The notes beneath the pieces are model-generated. The model was not told the DNA's origin. It saw only the letters and a list, made by a program, of their open reading frames with translations, and did not search any database. A program made the translations under genes and the position numbers. A stretch of DNA of 41,801 bases from Verrucomicrobiota bacterium (lineage in GTDB: Bacteria > Verrucomicrobiota > Verrucomicrobiia > Opitutales > Opitutaceae). Location: positions 1-41,801 of the forward strand of contig JAEXPQ010000121.1 in assembly GCA_023446735.1 (NCBI GenBank). The letters are read 5' to 3'. Below are positions 1 to 8,179 of this stretch, one piece after another (positions within the stretch are counted from its first letter, which is position 1; every line of letters starts with the position of its first letter).

Positions 1-122
1 GCGACGATGTCGGCGCCGGCTTCGGCGAGCGCGAGGGCCATGCCCTGGCCGAGGCCGCGGGCGGCGCCGGTGACGACGGCGACCTTGCCGTGGAGTTTGA
101 AGCTATCGAGGACGTTGCTCAT
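1..122 (-). CDS. kduD: 2-dehydro-3-deoxy-D-gluconate 5-dehydrogenase KduD (N-terminal part; cut by window edge)
   Basis: Only the first 40 codons are inside the window. They encode the start of a short-chain dehydrogenase/reductase: a short lead (MSNVLDSFKLHGKVAVVTG) followed by the Rossmann-fold NAD(P)-binding glycine motif TGAARGLGQG. The ATG is at 122-120. KduD is inferred from context: the gene lies directly downstream of kduI in the same direction. KduI and KduD together convert 5-keto-4-deoxyuronate to 2-keto-3-deoxygluconate during breakdown of unsaturated uronic acids. The fragment alone would only support 'SDR family oxidoreductase'. The catalytic Ser-Tyr-Lys residues lie outside the window. 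Confidence 0.75.
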   Translation of the reverse strand, partial: MSNVLDSFKLHGKVAVVTGAARGLGQGMALALAEAGADIV

Positions 123-399
123 GGGAGGGGGAGGACGGAGCGGAAGGTTGAAGGGAGAAGTTTAGGTTGAAGAGCGGAGGGACGGTGACCGGTTGACGGT
201 GGTCAGTGGACGGTGGGCGGATGAGCGTTGTTGGTTCCGGGATCGTTCTTCTGCTCTGGGTCGGTTTCGTTCTCGTTCTCCTAATCGTTCTCGTTCTCTC
301 GGGTTCGGAGGAGAGGGAGCAAGAGCAGGAGCAGGAAACGGAGGGCGGAAGAGAACGAGTACGAGAATGAGAACGATGGATGGGCGGCGGAGCGGTTGC
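123..399. repeat. kduI-kduD spacer made of period-7 and inverted period-6 tandem repeats
   Basis: This 277-bp spacer is mostly simple-period sequence. Positions 141-175 hold GGTTGAA/GTTTAGG-type words. Positions 181-222 are six heptamers in exact register (GACGGTG, ACCGGTT, GACGGTG, GTCAGTG, GACGGTG, GGCGGAT). Positions 268-297 are five hexamers, four of them CGTTCT. Positions 352-375 are four hexamers (AGAACG, AGTACG, AGAATG, AGAACG), the reverse complement of the first hexamer arm, separated from it by about 54 bp. The two hexamer arms could form a long stem in the kduI-kduD transcript. The words at 158-176 closely match, on the opposite strand, the repeat inside moxR (35430-35457). Confidence 0.85.
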
Positions 400-1230
400 T
401 CAGACCAGCGTCTTGAGGGGAGCGGGGTCCATGTCGGCGTAGTCGCGGTTCTCGCCGCCCATGCCCCAGACAAAGGTGTACGCGGCGGTGCCGACCCCGC
501 AGTGCACCGACCACGGCGGCGAGAGCACGATGTCGAGGTTGCGCATGACGAGGTGGCGCGTGGACTGCGGCGCGCCCATGAAGTGGAAGACCACCTGGTC
601 GCCCGGCAGATCGAAGTAGAGATAGACCTCGGAGCGGCGCGAGTGGGTGTGCGGGGGCATCGTGTTCCACACGCTGCCCGGCTCCATGCGCGTGAAGCCC
701 ATCACCACCTGGCAGGTGTCGACCGCCGCGGCGTGGATCGCCTTGTAGATGGTGCGCTCGTTGGCGTTGTCGCGCGAGCCCAGGCGGGTCGGCGTCATCG
801 CGGCGAAGGGCACCAGCTTGGTCGGATACGCGGCGTGGGCCGGGTACGAGAGGAAATAGAACTGCGCCGGTTCGGCGGGGTTGGCGGAGGCGAACGCGAC
901 CTCCTTGGCGCCGCGGCCCAGGTAGAGCGCGTCGCACTTGGAGAGCGCGTGCGCGGTGCCGTCGACGGTGATCGTGCCCGCGCCGCCCAGGTTGATCACG
1001 CCGGCCTCGCGGCGCTCCAGGAAGAATTGCGCGCGCAACTCGGCCGGGTTGGGCAGCGCCAGCGGGGTCGCCGTCGGGACGATGCCGCCGACGATCGTGC
1101 GGTCCGTCTCCCACCAGCGCAGGTTGAGCTCACCGGGTTGGAACAGGCCGGTGACGAGAAACTGCGCGCGCAGCTCCTCGGGCGGGAGCGCGGCGGCGAT
1201 GCGGGCGAGCGGATTGACGGGGATGTGCAT
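400..1230 (-). CDS. kduI: 5-dehydro-4-deoxy-D-glucuronate isomerase KduI
   Basis: This 276-residue cupin-fold isomerase converts 5-keto-4-deoxyuronate (from unsaturated uronates released by polysaccharide lyases) to 2,5-diketo-3-deoxygluconate, the substrate of KduD. The metal site of the family is visible: H194 and H196 in PPHTHSRRSE, E201, and H243 in WSVHCGVG. This matches the two-His, Glu, His zinc ligands known in E. coli KduI, and the length is close to its 278 residues. The ATG at 1230 was chosen because the protein then begins directly with family-like sequence (MHIPVNPLARI); the frame stays open upstream but that part is not KduI-like. kduD follows 277 bp downstream across a repeat-filled spacer, and amn is divergent. 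The product is cytoplasmic. Confidence 0.95.
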   Translation of the reverse strand: MHIPVNPLARIAAALPPEELRAQFLVTGLFQPGELNLRWWETDRTIVGGIVPTATPLALPNPAELRAQFFLERREAGVINLGGAGTITVDGTAHALSKCDALYLGRGAKEVAFASANPAEPAQFYFLSYPAHAAYPTKLVPFAAMTPTRLGSRDNANERTIYKAIHAAAVDTCQVVMGFTRMEPGSVWNTMPPHTHSRRSEVYLYFDLPGDQVVFHFMGAPQSTRHLVMRNLDIVLSPPWSVHCGVGTAAYTFVWGMGGENRDYADMDPAPLKTLV

Positions 1231-1418
1231 GGCGGAAGTGGTGGTGGACCGGCGCCGTTGCGGCACCGGCGAGCATCGCAGGCAGCCACAGCGCGTCCGC
1301 CCTCGCAAAGCACCGCGCCGCGGACGGTCCGAAGCCCGTCCGTGCCGCGCAACCGCCGCACGTCCCCACCCGCCCGCTTTCGCATCGCCAGCCGCCGGCA
1401 CGCGGACAGATTACCCCC

Positions 1419-2195
1419 ATGGAAACCCGCGAGGAGATCGTGGAGAACTGGTTGCCCCGCTACACCGGACTGCCGCTCGAACGCTTCGGCCAACACGTGC
1501 TGCTCACCAACTTCCAGCACTACGTGAAGCTGTTCGCCGATTGGCACGGCGTGCCGGTCGAGGGCGCCGACCGGCCGATGCCCAACGCCTCCGCCGGCGG
1601 CATCACCATCATCAACTTCGGCATGGGCAGCGCCAACGCCGCAACCGTGATGGACCTGCTCAGCGCCGTGCATCCGAAGGCCTGCCTCTTCCTCGGCAAG
1701 TGCGGCTGCGTGAAGGAGAAGCCGGCCATCGGCGACCTCATCCTGCCGCTCGCCGGTATCCGCGGCGACGGCACTTCGAACGACTACCTTCCGCCGGAGG
1801 TACCCGCCCTCCCCGCCTTCGCGCTCCAGAAGGTCATCTCGAACGCCGTGCGCGACCACGGGCGCGACTACTGGACCGGGACCGTCTACACCACCAACCG
1901 CCGGGTCTGGGAGCACGACGACCAGTTCAAGGACTACCTCCGCACCACCCGTTGCATGGCCATCGACATGGAGACCGCCACTCTCTTCGCCGTCGGTTTC
2001 TTCAACCACATCCCCTCGGGCGCGCTACTCCTCGTCTCCGACCACCCGATGGTGCCCGACGGCGTGAAGACCGCCGAGAGCGACCGGCGCGTCAGCGCCG
2101 AGTTTGTCGAGGAGCACCTACGCATCGGCATCGACGCCCTCCAGCGGCTCGTCGCCGGCGGCGCCGAGGTGCGCCACCTGCGGTTCGAGCGCTGA
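1419..2195 (+). CDS. amn: AMP nucleosidase (short form)
   Basis: The 258-residue protein is predicted to hydrolyse AMP to adenine and ribose 5-phosphate, and so to act in purine balance. It belongs to the nucleoside phosphorylase/MTAN fold: there is a glycine-rich phosphate-site segment (INFGMGSANAA, about residues 66-76), a conserved FLGKCGCVKEK segment, a MDMET-like AIDMETATLF ribose-binding motif, and LLVSDHPM near the C-terminus. The length fits the short AMP nucleosidases of Bacteroidota and Verrucomicrobiota, which lack the extra N-terminal domain of the E. coli enzyme (about 480 residues). The start METREEIVENW is typical of the family. It is divergent from kduI across 188 bp with no clear promoter, and convergent with pabBC (30 bp apart). 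Confidence 0.92.
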   Translation: METREEIVENWLPRYTGLPLERFGQHVLLTNFQHYVKLFADWHGVPVEGADRPMPNASAGGITIINFGMGSANAATVMDLLSAVHPKACLFLGKCGCVKEKPAIGDLILPLAGIRGDGTSNDYLPPEVPALPAFALQKVISNAVRDHGRDYWTGTVYTTNRRVWEHDDQFKDYLRTTRCMAIDMETATLFAVGFFNHIPSGALLLVSDHPMVPDGVKTAESDRRVSAEFVEEHLRIGIDALQRLVAGGAEVRHLRFER

Positions 2196-2225
2196 CGGCG
2201 CCGCTCGGCGCGCCAGTCCGCCGCG

Positions 2226-4436
2226 TCACCCCGCCACCGAGGCCCGCTGCCGGCGCGCGAACTCCGCCGCGATCTCGCGCGTGCGCTCCGCACGGGCCAC
2301 ATCGAAACGGCGGCCGCCGAGCTCCGCCACCGGCATCACGCCCATCACGGCGTTGGTGAGGAAAACCTCCCCGGCCGCCTCCAGCATCCGCGGAGTGATG
2401 ACACGCTCCTCGACCCCGCCGGCCGTGCACTCCAGGACCACGCTGCGCGCCACTCCGGGCAGGATGTTGCGCACCGGCGGCGTCACCACCGCGCCGTCGA
2501 GCACGGCGAAGAGGTTGCTCCCCGCGCCCTCGAGCAGGTTGCCGTCGGCGTCGGCGAAGACCGCGTCGTCGTATCCGCCCTGCAGCGCGCCGCGCCGGGC
2601 CAGCAGCTTCTCCAGATAGGCGAGCGACTTGATCTCGTGCACCGCGCCGTCGCGCGCGGTGGGCACGACCTGCACGCGGAAACCGCGCCGGTATTGTTCC
2701 TCCCGGTAGCCCGAAGCGCGCATGACCGCGATCTCGCGCACGCCGCCCACGTCGCCGAAACGCATCAGCTTCACCACGCCTTCGTCGAGCCCGTTCGCCT
2801 GCGCCAGGCGCACCAGCCGTTCGCGCCACTCCTCGATGCCGGTCGGCAGCTCCAGCGCGAGCTGGCGCGCGCCGCGGTCGAGGCGCGCCACGTGGCGGTC
2901 GAGGAACGCCGGGCGCCCGCCCAGCAACCGGATCGTCTCGTACACGCCCAGCCCGAACATGAAACCCTCGCCGAGCGCGGAGACCCGAAGCGAGTCGGCC
3001 TCGACGAGTTCGTCGCCTTTCAGCGCATACCGGTGATAGCCCGTGTTCGTCATGATTGGTTCGCCGATGAGCGCCGCTCGCATCGCCCGCCCCTTGTCGA
3101 GCGACTCCTGGAACTCCGCCGCGGGCTCGGAATCCCACACCACGCCGCCGCCGACATGGTAGTGGGCGCGGCCCCCATGGCGGAGCATCGTGCGGATCGC
3201 GATGTTCAGGGCGCAGTCGCCGTCGAAGCCGATCCACCCGATCGCCCCGGTGTAGACGTGGCGGCGCACCGTCTCGAGCTCGTCGATGAGCTGCATCGCC
3301 CGGATCTTCGGCGCCCCGGTGATCGAGCCGCCGGGAAACGCCGCCCGGATCGTGTCGAGCACGTCGGCGTCCGCGCGCCGCCGCCCCTTCACGAAGGCGA
3401 CGAGATGGTGCACCGTCGGGTGCGTCTCCAGCCGGCACAGCTCCTCGACCCGCACGGAACCGGGTTCGCAGACGCGCCCGAGGTCGTTCCGCTCCAGATC
3501 GACGATCATCAGCAGCTCGGCGCGGTCCTTCTCGCTCGCGAGCAGCTCCGCCCGGCGGGCCGCGTCCTCCTCCGGGCTCCGGCCCCGCCGGCGCGTGCCC
3601 TTGATCGGCCGCGTCTCCACCTCCCGGCCGGCGACCCGCAGGAACAGCTCGGGCGAGCTGCTGAGCACCTCGAAGTCACCACAGTTCAGGTACGCGGCGT
3701 AGGCGGCCGGGCTCGCCGCGCGCAACCGGCGATAGAGCGCGTACGGGTCCCCGACGAACGGCGCGCTGAAGCGTTGCGTGAGGTTGATCTGATAGACGTC
3801 GCCGGCGCCGATGTACTCCCGTACCCGGCCGACCCGTTCGAGGTACTCGTCCCGGGTGAGGTTGGAGACCGGCTCCGGACTCTCGTTCCCGGGCGCGTCC
3901 GCGGCGGCGGGCGCGGGCGCCGCCACGCCGGCCGCCAAGGCCGCGAGGATCGCCTCCGCCGGACGCTCGTGGACCGGGTTGGCCACCGCGTAGGTCCGCC
4001 CGGTCGCGTGGTCGTGGGCGATCACGCCGTCGTGGAAACCGAGGTGAATCCGCGGCAGCGCGAGGTCGTCGCTCGCGCGGCGCCGGATGCCGTCGAAGAC
4101 CGCGCACAGCTCGTACGAAAGGTATCCGACCGCGCCCCCGGTGAACGGAATCTCCGGATGCGGCGTCGCGGGATACCTTCGCAGGCACTCGCGCAGTCGT
4201 TGCCACGGGTCGCCCTCCAGCCGGACCGCCGCGCGGCCGCTCTCGGCGAGGGCCACGCCGTCCGCCTCGGACTCCCTGAACTCGAGAAACGGCTCCCAGC
4301 CGAGGAAGGACCAACGCCCCTGGCCCTCGGCCGCCCGCGCGCTGTCGAGGAAGAACGCCCCGCGGCGCCGCGCCACGGTCGCGAACAGCCGTTCGGGAAT
4401 CAGCCCTCGCTCCAGTTCTCGGATCACGGCGCTCAT
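2226..4436 (-). CDS. pabB: Fused aminodeoxychorismate synthase component I / 4-amino-4-deoxychorismate lyase (PabB-PabC)
   Basis: The 736-residue bifunctional protein makes 4-aminobenzoate for folate. Residues 1 to about 460 are a chorismate-binding enzyme. The motif PIKGT has Lys at 279, the residue diagnostic of PabB (anthranilate synthases have PIAGT). Other conserved blocks are VYQINLTQRF, SSSPELFL, DLERNDLGR and GGSITGAPK. Residues from about 461 are a class IV PLP aminotransferase-fold lyase: FGLGVYETIR, the Schiff-base lysine K603 in EIKSLAYLEK, and ADADGNLLEGAGSNLF. Fusions of this type are known. The ATG at 4436 is preceded by a good Shine-Dalgarno (AGGAG), one of few in the window. 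It is the last gene of the folate operon, separated from folK by a REP-bearing spacer. No PabA glutaminase subunit is seen nearby. Confidence 0.94.
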   Translation of the reverse strand: MSAVIRELERGLIPERLFATVARRRGAFFLDSARAAEGQGRWSFLGWEPFLEFRESEADGVALAESGRAAVRLEGDPWQRLRECLRRYPATPHPEIPFTGGAVGYLSYELCAVFDGIRRRASDDLALPRIHLGFHDGVIAHDHATGRTYAVANPVHERPAEAILAALAAGVAAPAPAAADAPGNESPEPVSNLTRDEYLERVGRVREYIGAGDVYQINLTQRFSAPFVGDPYALYRRLRAASPAAYAAYLNCGDFEVLSSSPELFLRVAGREVETRPIKGTRRRGRSPEEDAARRAELLASEKDRAELLMIVDLERNDLGRVCEPGSVRVEELCRLETHPTVHHLVAFVKGRRRADADVLDTIRAAFPGGSITGAPKIRAMQLIDELETVRRHVYTGAIGWIGFDGDCALNIAIRTMLRHGGRAHYHVGGGVVWDSEPAAEFQESLDKGRAMRAALIGEPIMTNTGYHRYALKGDELVEADSLRVSALGEGFMFGLGVYETIRLLGGRPAFLDRHVARLDRGARQLALELPTGIEEWRERLVRLAQANGLDEGVVKLMRFGDVGGVREIAVMRASGYREEQYRRGFRVQVVPTARDGAVHEIKSLAYLEKLLARRGALQGGYDDAVFADADGNLLEGAGSNLFAVLDGAVVTPPVRNILPGVARSVVLECTAGGVEERVITPRMLEAAGEVFLTNAVMGVMPVAELGGRRFDVARAERTREIAAEFARRQRASVAG

Positions 4437-4460
4437 GGCTCAGCTCCTAGAATACAAACC

Positions 4461-4586
4461 GACCGTAGGGTCGGACCTTGCGTCCGGACCGCGCCACGCC
4501 CCGACCGCAACGCCGCGCCGGCTTGCCAAGCCAGCCCAGGTCCGCGTCGTCGCGGTCCGCCGGCGAGCGGCGACCCTACCGCAAGC
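4461..4586. repeat. Inverted pair of GTAG-headed REP-like hairpins in the folK-pabBC spacer
   Basis: The left copy starts GTAG at 4465 and continues GGTCGGACCTTGCGTCCGGACC, an imperfect palindrome. The right copy is on the other strand and ends CTAC at 4576-4579; read on the minus strand it is GTAGGGTCGCCGCTCGCC followed by GGCGGACCGC. The two form a facing pair, as in REP/BIME elements. The left type recurs at 40512-40536 and the right type at 33545-33572 and 34236-34260. A further perfect 7-bp inverted repeat (GCGCGAT...ATCGCGC, 4619-4625 with 4635-4641) lies between the element and folK. The spacer is transcribed if folK and pabBC are cotranscribed. Confidence 0.8.
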
Positions 4587-4653
4587 GTTCGTGCTGCATC
4601 GGATGCCAACACCGCTCCGCGCGATCGCGGGATCATCGCGCAACTACGGCCGC

Positions 4654-5154
4654 TCACGAGACCACCTCCGCCAACCGGCCGAGCCGGCGCAGGCCCGCGC
4701 GGTCGCACCGTGCGGCGAGCGCGCCGACGTTCCCGTCCGCGCCGAACACCAGCTCCGGCGCGATCTCCGCCAGCGGCACCAGCACGAACGCGCGCTCCGC
4801 CAGCCGGGGATGCGGCAGCACCAGGCGCTCGCCCGCGACGCGCACCCCGCCGCAATCGAGCAGATCCAGATCGAGCGTGCGCGCGCCCCACCGTTCCCGG
4901 CGCACGCGCCCCTGCTCGGCCTCGATCGCGAGGCAGCGGTCCAGCAGCGGCTCGGGCGCGAGCGAGGTATCCACCGCCACGACCATGTTGAGGTAGTCGG
5001 GCTGCGGCGGACCGCCCACCGGGGCCGTCTCATACACGGCCGACTCCGCCACGACGCGCACCGCCGCATCGCGTTGCAGGGCGACCAGCGCGGCGGCGAG
5101 ATGGCCCGCGCGGTCGCCGAGATTGCTGCCGAGCGCGATGTGGGCGCGTGTCAC
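4654..5154 (-). CDS. folK: 2-amino-4-hydroxy-6-hydroxymethyldihydropteridine diphosphokinase FolK (HPPK)
   Basis: The 166-residue cytoplasmic enzyme transfers pyrophosphate from ATP to 6-hydroxymethyl-7,8-dihydropterin, the step before dihydropteroate synthase. Family marks are IALGSNLGDR at the N-terminus, SAVYETAPVGGPPQPDYLN, and the HPPK signature RWGARTLDLDLL (about residues 87-98), followed by LPHPRLAERAFVLVPL. The start is GTG at 5154-5152. It overlaps the folB stop by 4 nt (GTGA), which supports translational coupling and this start choice. The length is typical for FolK. It is third in the folP-folB-folK-pabBC operon. Confidence 0.96.
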   Translation of the reverse strand: MTRAHIALGSNLGDRAGHLAAALVALQRDAAVRVVAESAVYETAPVGGPPQPDYLNMVVAVDTSLAPEPLLDRCLAIEAEQGRVRRERWGARTLDLDLLDCGGVRVAGERLVLPHPRLAERAFVLVPLAEIAPELVFGADGNVGALAARCDRAGLRRLGRLAEVVS

Positions 5155-5513
5155 CGCGTGCGACTCGTCTCGACCGCCACGTAGTCCAGCACGCCCTTCA
5201 TCGGCACGCTGGGTTTCTTCACCGTCACGTCGACGGCCGCGATCCGCGGAAACGCGCCGAGCAACTTCTCGGCGATCCGCGCCGCCAGTGTCTCGATCAT
5301 TCGTACACGCTCCTCCTCGACCAGCTTGCGGCAGAGTTCGTGCACCGCCACGTAGTCGACGGTCGACTCGAGCGCGTCCGTGCGGGCGACCTCGGTGATG
5401 TCGAGCGACAGCGCGAGGTCGACGATGAACCGCTGCCCCAGCTTGTTCTCCTCGGCGAGGTCGCCGTGGTAGCCGTAGAAGAGCATGTTCTTGAGGTGGA
5501 TCTTGCCGTTCAT
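5151..5513 (-). CDS. folB: Dihydroneopterin aldolase FolB
   Basis: The 120-residue enzyme converts 7,8-dihydroneopterin to 6-hydroxymethyl-7,8-dihydropterin and glycolaldehyde. The sequence begins MNGKIHLKNMLFYGYHG, with the family's F-YG-HG pattern, followed by EENKLGQRFIVDL. It continues with STVDYVAVHELCRKLV, the conserved Glu-containing MIETLAARIAEKLL, and VDVTVKKPSVPM, with the lysine expected in the active site. The ATG at 5513 overlaps the folP stop (ATGA, 5510-5513). The stop overlaps the folK GTG. A longer frame exists upstream but is folP in another frame. Length and order fit a folP-folB-folK operon. Confidence 0.95.
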   Translation of the reverse strand: MNGKIHLKNMLFYGYHGDLAEENKLGQRFIVDLALSLDITEVARTDALESTVDYVAVHELCRKLVEEERVRMIETLAARIAEKLLGAFPRIAAVDVTVKKPSVPMKGVLDYVAVETSRTR

Positions 5514-6364
5514 GGAAGCGTGTGCCGGAGGGCGGCGGCCATGCGGGCCGCGCGCAGGTTGGCGCGCACGTCGTGCACGCGCAGGAACTCGACGCCCTGC
5601 CAGGCCGCGAGCGCCGAGGTCGCCAGCGTGCCCTCGAGGCGTTCGTCCGGCGGCAGGTCGAGCACGTGGGAGATCACCGACTTGCGCGACGCCCCCAGCA
5701 GCAGCGGCCGTCCGGGCGCGCGCAGTTCGCCGAGGCGCGCGATGAGCTCGAGGTTCTGCGCCTGGGTCTTGTGGAAGCCGATACCCGGATCGAGCACGAT
5801 GCGCTCGGCCGGCACCCCGGCCGCGGCCGCGAGCGCGAGCGTGCGGCGGAAGAACGCGGCCTGGCGCTCGATCACGTCGCCGGCCTCCGTCGCGAAGGCT
5901 GCGTCGAAATGCATCGCGATCACCGCCGCGCCGAACTCCCCGGCCAGACGCGCCAGCTCCGGCGCACGTTGCAGCCCGTGGATGTCGTTCAACACGTGTG
6001 CCCCAGCCTCGAGTGCCGCCCGCGCCACCGCCGGCTTGTAGGTGTCGATCGAGAGCGGCACCGAGACCCGGCCGCACAGCGCGCGGATCACCGGCACGAC
6101 GCGGGCGATCTCCTCTTCCACGCCGACCTCCACGTGCCCCGGACGCGTCGACTGGCCGCCGATGTCCAGCATCCCCGCGCCCTCCTCGACCAGCCGCACG
6201 GCCTGCGCCACGGCGGACTCGGTCGTGGCGTGCCGGCCGCCCTCGTAGAACGAGTCGGGCGTCACGTTGACGATGCCCACGATCACCGGCTCCCGGCCGT
6301 ACTCCACGCGCAGCCCGCGGCATTCCAGGGTGCGCGGCGATCGGTTCTGCGGGCTGGTGGTCAT
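5510..6364 (-). CDS. folP: Dihydropteroate synthase FolP
   Basis: The 284-residue TIM-barrel enzyme condenses 6-hydroxymethyl-dihydropterin pyrophosphate with 4-aminobenzoate; it is the sulfonamide target. The standard motifs appear in order: GIVNVTPDSFYEGG, DIGGQSTRPG, the SIDTYKP pterin-site Asp, LNDIHG, MHFDAA (in place of the usual MH-P), DPGIGFHKTQ, GASRKS, and the terminal RVHDV. It is the first gene of the folate operon and is divergent from a GNAT gene across 126 bp. The ATG at 6364 gives the usual length. The operon supplies three consecutive pterin steps plus, through pabBC, the second substrate of this enzyme. Confidence 0.96.
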   Translation of the reverse strand: MTTSPQNRSPRTLECRGLRVEYGREPVIVGIVNVTPDSFYEGGRHATTESAVAQAVRLVEEGAGMLDIGGQSTRPGHVEVGVEEEIARVVPVIRALCGRVSVPLSIDTYKPAVARAALEAGAHVLNDIHGLQRAPELARLAGEFGAAVIAMHFDAAFATEAGDVIERQAAFFRRTLALAAAAGVPAERIVLDPGIGFHKTQAQNLELIARLGELRAPGRPLLLGASRKSVISHVLDLPPDERLEGTLATSALAAWQGVEFLRVHDVRANLRAARMAAALRHTLP

Positions 6365-6490
6365 GCGGCGGACTCATCGGTGGCCCACCCCTGCACCGTC
6401 GCCAAGCCCAAAGGCCGGTTCACGGCTCCCCGCCCCGCACGCCCGCGGCAAAACGCTCGACACCGCCGGGGGCGCGGAACGCAATCGCGC

Positions 6491-7381
6491 ATGGCCCCGC
6501 GTCCGCTTCTGCGCACCGCCTACTGGAGCGACCCGCCGAGCAAGGCGGCGTTCCGCGACCTCGCGCGGGATTCCTTCGGTCTCGATTTCTCGGCGTGGGA
6601 CGAGGCCGGCTACTGGGACGACGACTTCCGCCCGTTCACGTTCTTCGATGCGGAAGGCCGGGCGCTCGCCAACGTCTGCGCGTATTCCATGGAGCTCGTC
6701 GTCGCCGGGCAGCCGGTTCGCGCGGCGCAATTCTCGACCGTGGCCACGCGGCCCGAGCTCCGTCGCCGCGGCCTCGCGCGGGAGCTGGTCGAGGCCGCGT
6801 ACGCCTGGGCCCATGGGACCGGCCACGCCTTCACCTATCTGTTCGCGAACAGCGACGCCGCCCCCTTCTACGTCGCGGCCGGGTTCCGTCCCTGGACGGA
6901 GCAATGCACGGCTCTCACGCTTCACCGCGCGCCCGCGCCCCGGGCCGGCGCACGAAGTCTCGACCTCGGCACCTCCGCGGACCGCGCGCTGCTGTTCGCC
7001 ATGGCCTGCGAACGCGAGCCCGTCTCGGCGGCCCTCGGCGCGCGCAACAGCCGCCTGTTGATGTTCCACGCCCTCGGTCCGCTGCGCACGGGATGCCTCC
7101 ACATCCTGCCGCTGGAGACGGTGGTGCTCTTCGAGCGCAACGGCGGGAGCCTCACACTCCACGACATCGTGGCCCGACGCGTTCCGCCGCTGATCGAGTT
7201 GCTGCCCTTCCTCGCGGCCGAAAGCGACCGCGAGATTGTCTTCCGGTTCTTGCCGGATCGGCTCGGTTCGCTCTCCGCGCTGGGCACGGCGTCGCAACGC
7301 GCGTTCGACAACGGCCTGCACGTCCGCGGCGCCGTCCCGCTCCCGCCCGTGACGCTGTTTCCCGCGACCAGCCAAGCCTGA
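6491..7381 (+). CDS. GNAT family N-acetyltransferase
   Basis: The 296-residue protein has an N-terminal GNAT acetyl-CoA-binding fold (about residues 50-135). The core motif is TRPELRRRGLARELV, with the R/Q-x-x-G-x-G/A pyrophosphate loop. It is followed by LFANSDAAPFYVAAGFRP, the typical final strand-helix where the substrate cleft forms. The C-terminal half (about 145-296) is not recognised and could be an extra substrate or dimer domain. The substrate is unknown. The ATG at 6491 was chosen because the frame upstream overlaps folP on the other strand and codes nothing GNAT-like. It is divergent from folP and ends 15 bp from the convergent amidotransferase gene. Confidence 0.85.
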   Translation: MAPRPLLRTAYWSDPPSKAAFRDLARDSFGLDFSAWDEAGYWDDDFRPFTFFDAEGRALANVCAYSMELVVAGQPVRAAQFSTVATRPELRRRGLARELVEAAYAWAHGTGHAFTYLFANSDAAPFYVAAGFRPWTEQCTALTLHRAPAPRAGARSLDLGTSADRALLFAMACEREPVSAALGARNSRLLMFHALGPLRTGCLHILPLETVVLFERNGGSLTLHDIVARRVPPLIELLPFLAAESDREIVFRFLPDRLGSLSALGTASQRAFDNGLHVRGAVPLPPVTLFPATSQA

Positions 7382-7396
7382 GGAAACGCGCCGCGT

Positions 7397-8092
7397 TCAG
7401 CTCCGGGCGAGCGTCTCCAGTACCCGCGCCATCTGCGCGTTGAGGGCGAAGAAACGCTCCGGCCGCGCCAGCATCGCCTCGGGCGTCTGCACGAACGGTC
7501 CCGGATTCGCGAGGTCGCCCGCCGAGCCGTCGATCAGCTCCCGCGCCGAGCACTCGGTCGTCTCCAGATGGAACTGTAGCCCCAGCACGCGCGGGCCGAC
7601 CGCGATCGCCTGGTTCAGGCACGCCTCGCTGCGCGCAAGCCGCACGGCCTCGGCCGGCAGGTCGAAGGTCTCGCCGTGCCAATGGAAAACCTCGGCGCCG
7701 TCCGGCAGCGCCGCCCCGAGCGGATGCGCCGCCGCGCCACGTTCGCGCGTGAGGCGCCACCACCCGATCTCCTTCGCCGTGTTCTTGTACACCCTGGCGC
7801 CGAGCGCGCTGGCGATCATCTGCGCGCCCAGGCAGATGCCGAGCACCCGCTTGTTCGCGGCGATGGCGCGGCGCACGAGTGCTTTCTCGGGCACGAGCCA
7901 CGGCAACTCGTGTTCGTCGTTCACGCTCATTCCGCCGCCCATCACGACCAGCCAGTCGAAATCGTCGAGCGCCGGGAGCGCCTCGCCGCGATACAGGTGC
8001 GAGGCGGCGATCGCCGCGCCGTGCCCGCGAAACCAGGCTTCCATGCTGCCCAATCCCTCGAACGGCTCGTGCTGCAGGTAGTGAACGCGCAT
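7397..8092 (-). CDS. Class I glutamine amidotransferase (GMP synthase-like, stand-alone)
   Basis: The 231-residue protein has the class I glutaminase triad: the nucleophile C87 in LGICLGAQ, and H175 and E177 in GLQFHLETT. The segment VFHWHGETFDLP and the oxyanion strand VVMGGGMSVNDE are typical of stand-alone GATases annotated 'type 1 glutamine amidotransferase' or 'GMP synthase-related'. No synthase domain is attached, so the acceptor is unknown; it may be a gamma-glutamyl hydrolase-like enzyme. It is not an obvious PabA: it lies outside the folate operon, on the far side of the GNAT gene, although the operon lacks a pabA. The start ATG is at 8092. An 87-bp gap separates it from the pseudopilin operon upstream in transcription. 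Confidence 0.87.
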   Translation of the reverse strand: MRVHYLQHEPFEGLGSMEAWFRGHGAAIAASHLYRGEALPALDDFDWLVVMGGGMSVNDEHELPWLVPEKALVRRAIAANKRVLGICLGAQMIASALGARVYKNTAKEIGWWRLTRERGAAAHPLGAALPDGAEVFHWHGETFDLPAEAVRLARSEACLNQAIAVGPRVLGLQFHLETTECSARELIDGSAGDLANPGPFVQTPEAMLARPERFFALNAQMARVLETLARS

Positions 8093-8179
8093 ACCGCATT
8101 CGTTGCACGAAGCATGCCGCTGTCAGGCCGGAAAACCGCCCCGCGGCGAGCGCCACCCGCCTTCTCCTTGTCGCCCCGG

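Noticed and set aside
123..399. CRISPR-like array in the kduI-kduD spacer
   Set aside because: Repeat units are only 6-7 bp, contiguous and degenerate, with no spacers of constant length and no cas genes.
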